Below are positions 26,684 to 33,380 of a stretch of DNA of 64,000 nt, piece by piece. Position numbers and translations under genes: made by a program. The notes under the pieces are model-generated. The model worked only from the letters and a program-made list of their open reading frames with translations. It did not search any database and was not told the DNA's origin. Within the stretch, counting starts at the first letter, position 1. Each line of letters opens with the position of its first letter. Source of the DNA: Xanthomarina maritima (GTDB taxonomy: Bacteria; Bacteroidota; Bacteroidia; Flavobacteriales; Flavobacteriaceae); contig NZ_VSFC01000062.1 in NCBI RefSeq assembly GCF_008084905.1, positions 243,903 through 307,902 of the forward strand. The letters are read 5' to 3'.

Positions 26684-28452
26684 TAACTTTGATGCTTAAT
26701 TTTTTCGTAGAGTTTTACTAACGATTGTAATAATTCTACAGGAGTTGTTAATATTTGATAATGATTTTGCCCAAACATTTGAGGTAAATAATATTTAGCT
26801 TGTGCTTCAATGGCCAAAGCATAAGAATTAATGTTGCGTTGATTCAACTCACGAAGGGCTTGCTTCACATCGTTAATGCCATATTTTCCTTCGTACTTAT
26901 CGTAGTCGTTTGGTTTCCCATCCGAAATTAAAATCACCCATTTATTTTTGGTGTCTCGTGCATCTAACAAGGCTCCAGAATGACGTAAAGCTGCTCCAAT
27001 TCTTGTGTAACCACTAGGTTCTATAGCACCAATTTTGTGTTTGGCTTTATTCCAAGAATCATCAAATCCTTTTAATGAAAGATAGGTCGCGTAATTTCTG
27101 GTTTTTGAATAAAAACAATCGATTGAGAAATCGACATTGAATTCATTTAAGATTTCACCAAAAATTATAGAAACTTGTTTTTCAACATCAATTACTTTAT
27201 TTCCTCCAGCATAACCATCACTGGAAAGACTGACATCTAATAAGATTAGAATAGATAAGTCTTTATCTTTTTTACGTTTTGAAAGATAGATTTTTTCTGA
27301 AGGTGTGTGTTCAGAATGGATATCTACATATAAATCTGTAATAGCATCTAAATCGAAATCTTCACCTTGCGTTTGTCTGCGTTGTTGTTGATATTTATTG
27401 TTAACCGAAGTCAGCATTTTGCGTAAACCTGCTAAAGTAGAAGCGTTTGTTTGAAGTGTTTTTTTGTAATAAGCAGGATTTGTTTCTATTTGATTTTTTG
27501 GATAGACTTTACAGAAATCAGGCTTGTATTCGCGTTTTGAATAATCCCATTCGTCATAAGCAATATGAGGAGCTTCTGTGTCTAATTCGGCACTTTCTGA
27601 AATAGTAGTATTTTCAATAAATTCTGCTTGATAGATGGAGTGAACAGGATCGTCTACACGAACTGTGTGTTTCATGTTGAGGTCTTCCAAAGCATTGGCA
27701 TGATCGTCTAAATCATCGTCGCCATCAAAATCTCTCCAGCCACCTTCCCATTCTTCAGCAGTTTCAATTTTTTCAAAATTATGTGTCATCACATAATCTT
27801 CCTGTTGTTTTTTATCAATTTCTAAAGAGGTAATTTCTTCAACAGCATTAGCTTTTAAAATGGTATTTATTTCGTGTTCTATAGCTTTTTTTACCTGTTC
27901 AGAAATATTATTCAGAACAGATTTTTTTAAAATATCAGGATCATTACGCATCCATTTTCCATAAATAAAACTTAAATCTTCAGGTGTTTTTTCAGTTGCA
28001 AATTTGAAATAATGAGAAACAAGTTCTTGATGAATATGTTTTGTTATTGGGAATTGCTGAAACATTTCATTTAGAATTAACGTTGAAGTTTCAACGGCTT
28101 TTTCGCGAGCAGATTCTAAAGTAAATTCGTCTTCAGCATTAAAATTTAAGTTTAAGTTTTTTTGAACAGAGAGATATACAATTCTGAAAATATAGAATTT
28201 GGTATTTTGTTCAATGGTTTGAAATTCGGCAAATCGAGTAGGTAAGAAGAAGCTATTATTTTTATATCCACCTTCACGTTCTGCTTCAAAAATCTCAATT
28301 GCTTGACCAGTTATGGCTCTAGAGAAAATAGTTAAACGTTGTTTGATGTCTTCTAACTTAACTGCATGTTCTAGTGTTTCTTCAGCGTTTTTTTTACGAC
28401 GCTTTAAGAATTTTACAATTTTAGAATAGATAAATTCATCTGGTTCGAACAT
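26683..28452 (-). CDS. norD: NorD, VWA-domain nitric oxide reductase activation protein
   Basis: This 589-residue soluble protein has a helical N-terminal part and a C-terminal von Willebrand A domain. The MIDAS motif is in LILLDVSLSSDGYAG, with the conserved Thr in EPSGYTRIGAA and Asp in VILISDGKPND. NorD works with the MoxR AAA+ ATPase NorQ to insert or activate the non-haem iron of NorB. It follows norQ with a 10-base gap. Confidence 0.93.
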   Translation of the reverse strand: MFEPDEFIYSKIVKFLKRRKKNAEETLEHAVKLEDIKQRLTIFSRAITGQAIEIFEAEREGGYKNNSFFLPTRFAEFQTIEQNTKFYIFRIVYLSVQKNLNLNFNAEDEFTLESAREKAVETSTLILNEMFQQFPITKHIHQELVSHYFKFATEKTPEDLSFIYGKWMRNDPDILKKSVLNNISEQVKKAIEHEINTILKANAVEEITSLEIDKKQQEDYVMTHNFEKIETAEEWEGGWRDFDGDDDLDDHANALEDLNMKHTVRVDDPVHSIYQAEFIENTTISESAELDTEAPHIAYDEWDYSKREYKPDFCKVYPKNQIETNPAYYKKTLQTNASTLAGLRKMLTSVNNKYQQQRRQTQGEDFDLDAITDLYVDIHSEHTPSEKIYLSKRKKDKDLSILILLDVSLSSDGYAGGNKVIDVEKQVSIIFGEILNEFNVDFSIDCFYSKTRNYATYLSLKGFDDSWNKAKHKIGAIEPSGYTRIGAALRHSGALLDARDTKNKWVILISDGKPNDYDKYEGKYGINDVKQALRELNQRNINSYALAIEAQAKYYLPQMFGQNHYQILTTPVELLQSLVKLYEKIKHQS

Positions 28453-28462
28453 GATTTTTTCT

Positions 28463-29305
28463 TTAAATCATTAAATCACATAAATCTGATAAAGCTTCAG
28501 TAATTTCGATGTCGTCTGTTAATGGTTCTACAACAGCTACACGTACAGCGAGACGTTTACCTAAACCTGTATGTATTAGTTTTGCGGCATCCACTAATAA
28601 ACGAGTTGACACTGTTTCAGTTAAACCAAGCTCTGTCAAGTTTCTAATTTTATTAGCTATGGAAACTAATTTTTTAGCTGTAGATGCATCAATTTGAGTT
28701 TCGTTTACTAAAATTTCAGCTTCATCTTTTTCATTCGGATAATTAAAAGCTAAAGCAATAAAACGTTGTCTGGTTGAAGGTTTTAATTCTTTAAATCCTT
28801 TTTGATAACCAGGATTAAACGATGCTACCAGCATAAAATTTGGGTGTGCTTTAATAGTTTCGCCTAACTTATCAATATATAATTCTTTTCTGTGGTCAGT
28901 TAAAGAGTGAATAGCAACAATAACATCTGGTCTTGCTTCGGCAATTTCATCTAAATAAATTACGGCACCTTCTTTTACAGCTTTTGTAAGTGGTCCATCT
29001 ATCCAAACGGTTTCGGCTCCTTTAATAATATAACGACCAATTAAATCGGTAGAAGAGGTTTCTTCGTGACAAGAAATAGTAATCAATTCCTTATCTAATT
29101 TATAGGTCATATAATCTACAAAACGTGTTTTTCCAGTTCCAGTTGGACCTTTTAACAATACAGGAATTTTGTTTAAATAAGCCTGTTCAAACACCTCAAT
29201 CTCTTTTGCTATTGGCTTATAGAATGGTTTTGTCGAATTTGTTTGTTGGGTTTCTGTTTTCAAAATAATTGTATTTAAGTCTGAATTAACTAACGTTTTA
29301 TTCAT
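28463..29305 (-). CDS. norQ: NorQ, MoxR-type AAA+ ATPase
   Basis: This 280-residue AAA+ protein has Walker A GPTGTGKT at 53-60, Walker B AVIYLDEIAEA, a sensor 1 Asn (VASFNPGYQ) and the arginine-finger region (LKPSTRQRF). It belongs to the CbbQ/NirQ/NorQ group. It partners NorD in metal insertion into NorB. The ATG at 29305 is 124 bases from norB, a spacer with a long inverted repeat. Confidence 0.94.
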   Translation of the reverse strand: MNKTLVNSDLNTIILKTETQQTNSTKPFYKPIAKEIEVFEQAYLNKIPVLLKGPTGTGKTRFVDYMTYKLDKELITISCHEETSSTDLIGRYIIKGAETVWIDGPLTKAVKEGAVIYLDEIAEARPDVIVAIHSLTDHRKELYIDKLGETIKAHPNFMLVASFNPGYQKGFKELKPSTRQRFIALAFNYPNEKDEAEILVNETQIDASTAKKLVSIANKIRNLTELGLTETVSTRLLVDAAKLIHTGLGKRLAVRVAVVEPLTDDIEITEALSDLCDLMI

Positions 29306-29322
29306 GATTTTTAAATTTAAAA

Positions 29323-29410
29323 GGCCCTTTAGTTAAAGATTTTGAAGTATGGTATAATTTTCAGGTATGAGAATGTTTAACTTCATTGTCTTTTTACTAA
29401 CTAAAAGGCC
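29323..29410. repeat. imperfect inverted repeat in the norB-norQ spacer
   Basis: GGCCCTTTAGTTA at 29323-29335 and TAACTAAAAGGCC at 29398-29410 are complementary at 12 of 13 positions, separated by 62 bases. In the transcript they could form a long stem-loop between norB and norQ. The spacer has no open reading frame of note. It may set the ratio of NorCB to accessory proteins or be a relic of a small mobile repeat. Confidence 0.6.
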
Positions 29411-29428
29411 ATTTTTTGCTATTAATTG

Positions 29429-30772
29429 TTATAAATCTGATTCTAAATCTAATTCTTCATCAGTTGGTTTACCATGTTTTATAAAGTCCATGATATACAT
29501 AATAATTCCAACTGTAAATAGAGTTGCACATAAAATTAATACTACAAAGTGAATGCTTATTTCTGCTTGAACTTCCATGAAATCCATTTTGAATTTACGC
29601 TCTAAATATACTTGAGCCACACCAGCTACACCAAAGGCGACTGTCATTCCTATCATACCAACATTTGCCATCCAGAAGGCTGCACGACCTACACTGCTAT
29701 CATACAATTTTCTACCAGTCATATTTGGCAACGCATAACTTATAATTGCAAGAACAATCATAGCATAAGCTCCCCAAAACGCCAAGTGACCATGCATAGC
29801 GGTTACTAAAGTTCCGTGTGTATATAAATTGGTTTGAGGTAATGTGTGAGCAAAACCTAATAATCCAGCTCCAACAAAGGATACAATGGCAGAACCTAAA
29901 GTCCAGAACAAAGCTATTTTATTAGGATGTTTCTTTTCACCTTTTCTATACATATTTACTGCAAATAGTGCCATAGCTAGGAATGCTAAAGGCTCAAGAG
30001 CAGAGAAAATACCACCAACTATTAACCAGATGTTATTTACACCAATGTAGTAGTAGTGGTGACCAGTACCTAAGATACCTGATAAGAAAGTTAATCCAAC
30101 AATCACGTAAAGCCATTTTTCGATAACTTCTCTATCTACTCCAGTAAGTTTTATTAATAAGAAAGATAAGATACCTCCCATAATTAATTCCCAAACACCT
30201 TCAACCCATAAGTGAACAACCCACCATCTAAAGAAAGAATCTGTTACCTGACTGTCGAAAGGAAGCATTCCAGGAAGATAAAGTAAAGCAGCAAACAATA
30301 ATCCCATAGTTAGAACCAAGGCAGTTGTTGTTTTACGTTTTCCTTTAAAAAGTGTTGCTAAAATGAGACCTAAAAACAACAGTACATTTACAACAACCAA
30401 GTAATCTAATTGTCTTGGGATTTCTAAAAATTTACGTCCTTCCCACCAGTTGAAATGGTAACCTATTACAGCAGCAACACCAACAACAGCAAGAGAAATT
30501 AGTTGAACATAAGCCCATTTAACACTTACTAATTCGCGTTGTGCTTCTTCAGGAATAATATAATAAGCGGCTCCCATAAAACCAGAAAGTAACCATACCA
30601 CTAATAGGTTGGTGTGTACAGCTCTGGCTGTGTTGAAAGGAATAAATTCATGTAGTCCATCGAATCCAATACGAGCAAAACCCATAATAAATCCGTAGGT
30701 AATTTGTAAAACGAGTAGTAGCATTGAAAAGGCAAAAAACCAATAGGCTACTTTTTGTGATTTATATTTCAT
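29429..30772 (-). CDS. norB: nitric oxide reductase subunit B (cNOR type)
   Basis: This 447-residue protein with about 12 membrane helices is a canonical cNOR catalytic subunit. It has the low-spin haem ligands His53 (ARAVHTNLL) and His329, the high-spin haem His327 (AMHGHLAFWG), the FeB ligands His187, His238 and His239 (HLWVE; GHHYYYIG), and the NorB-specific Glu191. It reduces NO to N2O at the cytoplasmic membrane with electrons from NorC. It lies 7 bases after norC. Length and motifs show no extra N-terminal quinol-oxidising domain, so it is not qNOR. Confidence 0.96.
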   Translation of the reverse strand: MKYKSQKVAYWFFAFSMLLLVLQITYGFIMGFARIGFDGLHEFIPFNTARAVHTNLLVVWLLSGFMGAAYYIIPEEAQRELVSVKWAYVQLISLAVVGVAAVIGYHFNWWEGRKFLEIPRQLDYLVVVNVLLFLGLILATLFKGKRKTTTALVLTMGLLFAALLYLPGMLPFDSQVTDSFFRWWVVHLWVEGVWELIMGGILSFLLIKLTGVDREVIEKWLYVIVGLTFLSGILGTGHHYYYIGVNNIWLIVGGIFSALEPLAFLAMALFAVNMYRKGEKKHPNKIALFWTLGSAIVSFVGAGLLGFAHTLPQTNLYTHGTLVTAMHGHLAFWGAYAMIVLAIISYALPNMTGRKLYDSSVGRAAFWMANVGMIGMTVAFGVAGVAQVYLERKFKMDFMEVQAEISIHFVVLILCATLFTVGIIMYIMDFIKHGKPTDEELDLESDL

Positions 30773-30779
30773 CTGTTAG

Positions 30780-31232
30780 TTAGTTTTTAGTTTGTCTTTC
30801 AATTTTGTCTTTAGCTAAAGGTGATACAACAGTATCAAATCCGTTAAGGTCAATACCACCAATCCAATCGAAGAAAGCGATTAAATCATCTGCTTCTTCT
30901 TTTGTAAATCCGTAAGCAACCATTTGTCTTCCGTTTGGATTCCAAGGAACAGGAGACATTAAAACAGCTTTAACATAACCTTCGCCTCGACGGTCTAGTA
31001 CTTTGGTTAATTCTGGAGCATAGTAGGCTCCTTCACCTAAAATGGTATGGCATCCCATACAATTGTTTTCTTCCCATAAAACTTTTCCTCGAACAACTTG
31101 TTCTGTAATGCCTTCATGGTTGGTTTGATCTTGCCCTTTACTCAAAGAGAAAATGGTTAATCCTATAAAAATTAAGAATGTAACCACTGTACCTCCAAGG
31201 AAAAAAGCTCGTGCTTGTTTTTTTGATAACAT
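30780..31232 (-). CDS. norC: nitric oxide reductase subunit C, monohaem cytochrome c
   Basis: This 150-residue protein has an N-terminal membrane anchor (about 9-30) and a periplasmic domain with C58-M-G-C61-H62. The likely axial Met is in GRQMVAYGFT, with the WNPNG segment before it that is typical of NorC. It passes electrons to NorB. First gene of the operon, with a CRP/FNR-type site and a -7 element upstream. Confidence 0.95.
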   Translation of the reverse strand: MLSKKQARAFFLGGTVVTFLIFIGLTIFSLSKGQDQTNHEGITEQVVRGKVLWEENNCMGCHTILGEGAYYAPELTKVLDRRGEGYVKAVLMSPVPWNPNGRQMVAYGFTKEEADDLIAFFDWIGGIDLNGFDTVVSPLAKDKIERQTKN

Positions 31233-31278
31233 GAGATTAAAAGTTAAGTTTGTTTAAAAGACCTTTTTATCTTTTATA

Positions 31279-31322
31279 CAAAAATAGAGCGACAATTGCT
31301 CTTAAAACATGACTTAAATCAT
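31279..31322 (-). promoter_or_regulatory. nor operon promoter with CRP/FNR-type operator
   Basis: The -7 element on the minus strand is TATTTTTG (31286-31279). Upstream lies ATGACTTAAATCAT (31309-31322), an ATGA-N6-TCAT palindrome centred at 31315.5, that is 36.5 bp from the end of the -7 element and about -41.5 from the expected start. This is the class II activator arrangement. A small inverted repeat (AGAGC at 31286-31290, GCTCT at 31298-31302) sits between the two and might bind a second regulator. The rest of the roughly 300-base spacer up to 31531 shows nothing further. Confidence 0.65.
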
Positions 31323-31531
31323 AAAATGGAAAAAACTAAGATTGAAAATATCCTAGTAAGAATGCAAGTGTATCTAATTTCAATTATAGCTTAATTAATA
31401 CGTTCAAATTGTCTCCAGACCGAAGATGTCTATTAAAAAAAAGATTTAAAAGGTTCTTTTTAGTAGTTTATAAATAGGTGAATTAGATATAATTGTAGTT
31501 TATTTTTGAAGTAAATAGATATGTGTAATTT

Positions 31532-31924
31532 TTATTTTAGACGTTCAATTACGTTTTTAAGTTTACATTCAACATCTTTGGCCACTTCGCCCAATTTTTT
31601 GTTTTCTACGGCTCCCATAGAAGCAATAGGGTCGACAGCTGCTATTTCAACGCTGTTGTTTTTCAATTGTTTAACAATGACATTACAAGGTAAAAAGACA
31701 CCTATATTGGGTTCAGTTTTTATTGCTTCGTAAGCATGTTTTGTGCTACAGGCTCCTAAAATAGTATATGGATCTAAATCAACATCTAATTTGTCTTAAA
31801 GAGTATTTTTTATATTTATTTCGGTTAATACACCAAAGCCTTCATCTTTTAAGGCTGCTTTTGTTTTATTTATAGCCTCTTCAAAAGTGATATTTTCTAT
31901 AATGGCAGTAAAAAAATAAGTCAT
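31532..31924 (-). pseudogene. DUF302 family protein gene with in-frame stop codon
   Basis: Read on the minus strand from the ATG at 31924, this encodes a 130-codon DUF302 protein (start MTYFFTAIIENITFEEA; centre PYTILGACSTKHAYEAI; NIGVFLPCNVIV; end VECKLKNVIERLK). Codon 43 is TAA (31796-31798), which would be AAA or GAA in relatives. The reading frame is otherwise open to the natural stop at 31532, and no good start lies soon after the break. So the gene is freshly inactivated, or the stop is a sequencing error. DUF302 proteins are small cytoplasmic proteins of unclear function, often near redox or sulfur genes. Confidence 0.8.
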
Positions 31925-32018
31925 AATTACATTTTAATATATATCTTAAAAATACAAAAATTCTATCAAATGTAATTATGAGCTTGCAGGTAAAAAAGTT
32001 ATAGAATTAAGAAAATTT

Positions 32019-32369
32019 TTAACTTTCTCGTTTTACTAATGCATAATAATCACCTTCAATAGGTAAGTAGCCTTGATCGTAAACAAAGTAATAAACGGTT
32101 CCTACTTTGGTTGTATATATACTAGTGAAATAATTAAAATCAAAACCTTTTTCTATAAGTTTGGCTCTAGATGTTTTAGTTTTTTGATCTGGATTGAGTT
32201 CTTCTAAAACTCTGTAATTTTTTCTTAATCGGTTGTTAGTATTTCTAATAAGGTTTTTAGAATCTTTATTTACACGATTATTAAAAGAGTTTCTACAGGC
32301 GTCACTGCAGAATTTTTTATCTATTCTACCTACAATTTTTTCACCACATTCTAGACATTGTTTTTTCAT
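32019..32369 (-). CDS. zinc-ribbon protein of unknown function
   Basis: This 116-residue protein begins with a zinc ribbon: CLECGEKI then KKFCSDACRNSF, four cysteines in a C-x2-C...C-x3-C arrangement. A basic helical middle and a C-terminal beta-rich part (VGTVYYFVYDQGYLPI) follow. This architecture is common in Flavobacteriaceae but has no known role. Nucleic acid binding is plausible from the ribbon and basic charge. Confidence 0.75.
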   Translation of the reverse strand: MKKQCLECGEKIVGRIDKKFCSDACRNSFNNRVNKDSKNLIRNTNNRLRKNYRVLEELNPDQKTKTSRAKLIEKGFDFNYFTSIYTTKVGTVYYFVYDQGYLPIEGDYYALVKRES

Positions 32370-32391
32370 CTATTTAATTTTTGAGAAAAGT

Positions 32392-32833
32392 TTATTCAGA
32401 ACTTTTCATTTTATACCAATGTAAATTTACTTGCTCTTGTTCAAAATAAAAATCTTCAACATAATGTAATCTAATTTTTAAAAGTGCATTATGAAATGCC
32501 TTATTTCCTAGCTCTGTTGTAGCAAATAATTCAGGAAGTTTCATAATATTTTGTTTAGCAATTCATATTGTATTCTGTATTAAAGCGTATTCCAGACCAG
32601 CCAACAAAATCTCCAGACGACTTTTCTATTACTGCAAACCTACCAATACCTCGTTCTTTATATTGATTAAAAACACTCTCTAGAATTCTTATAGATTCTT
32701 CTCTTGTTTTTACAGGTTTGTTTCCTAAATATTTATGGACATCTAAATCTGAGTCTAATTCAAACAAACCATCTAAGTCTAAAGACCTTAGTTCTCTGAG
32801 TATTATCCGATTAGTTTCAATATGGTATTGCAT
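32392..32833 (-). pseudogene. GNAT acetyltransferase gene with internal deletion
   Basis: The first part (32833-32555) encodes the N-terminal half of a GNAT enzyme (IETNRIILRELRSLD; DFVGWSGIRFNTEYNMN) and ends abruptly at a stop after 92 residues. A second frame (32544-32392, 50 codons) encodes what looks like the C-terminal end of the same family (GNKAFHNALLKIRLHYVEDF, then YFEQEQVNLHWYKM). The intervening acetyl-CoA-binding core of about 45-50 residues is missing, and the frame has shifted. A functional acetyltransferase is therefore not possible from this locus. Confidence 0.72.
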
Positions 32834-32852
32834 ATAGCAATATACAAAATAT

Positions 32853-32907
32853 TCGTTTACAAACGACTACAAGCATTTACAAACGAATTTAATTAGTTAA
32901 CAACCGA
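32853..32907. repeat. tandem operator-like repeats upstream of ssb
   Basis: TTTACAAACGA occurs at 32856-32866 and again at 32876-32886, exactly 20 bp apart. A third, degenerate copy (TTAACAACCGA) starts at 32897, 21 bp further on. The first copy is part of the near-palindrome TCGTTT-AC-AAACGA (32853-32866). Spacing of about two helical turns puts all copies on one DNA face. They lie 92 bases ahead of ssb, with a weak -7 match (CATCTTTG, 32928-32935) in between. Confidence 0.6.
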
Positions 32908-32998
32908 ATAATATTTCTAAGTGGTTGCATCTTTGCCTTGTTGAATTGACCGAACGATATTCAATAGTATTAACTGTTTAACATTAAAATTTAAAATT

Positions 32999-33331
32999 AT
33001 GAACACGCTTAGAAACAAAGTACAGTTGATTGGAAGATTAGGGCAAGATCCTGAAATTATCAATTTTGAAGATGGTAACAAAATGGCTAAATTTTCGTTA
33101 GCCACAGACGATAGTTACAAAGACAAAAACGGACAAAAAGTGGAACGTGCTTATTGGCACAACATTATTGTTAAAGGTGGTTTGGTTAAGGTAGTAGAAG
33201 AGTATATAACCAAAGGGAAAGAAATTGCTGTTGAAGGTAAATTAACAAACCGTTCTTGGGAAGATAAAGAAGGTAAAAAACATTATACAACCGAAATATT
33301 GTGTAATGAATTATTAATGTTAAGTAAATAA
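32999..33331 (+). CDS. single-stranded DNA-binding protein, short form
   Basis: This 110-residue protein is one OB-fold of the SSB family: NKVQLIGRLGQDPEI, MAKFSLATDDSY, YWHNIIVKGGLVKVVEEY, and EVEGKLT-like AVEGKLTNRSWED. It stops at the end of the OB-fold (ELLMLSK) and lacks the flexible acidic tail ending in DDDIPF-like residues that recruits repair proteins in housekeeping SSB. It is therefore likely an accessory paralogue. Repeats lie upstream and a strong terminator downstream, so it is a single-gene unit. Confidence 0.9.
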   Translation: MNTLRNKVQLIGRLGQDPEIINFEDGNKMAKFSLATDDSYKDKNGQKVERAYWHNIIVKGGLVKVVEEYITKGKEIAVEGKLTNRSWEDKEGKKHYTTEILCNELLMLSK

Positions 33332-33351
33332 AAATAAACTAGATTTAATTT

Positions 33352-33380
33352 TTAAGGCTCGCATTTGTGAGCCTTTTTTA
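33352..33380 (+). terminator. rho-independent terminator after ssb
   Basis: AAGGCTC and GAGCCTT form a 7-bp GC-containing stem with an 8-base loop, followed by a T-run. It lies 23 bases after the ssb stop and touches the end of tex on the other strand. Confidence 0.85.

Noticed and set aside
31521-31733. Plus-strand 70-codon frame opposite the DUF302 gene
   Set aside because: Its composition is that of an antisense shadow; the minus strand encodes a recognisable DUF302 sequence across the same bases.
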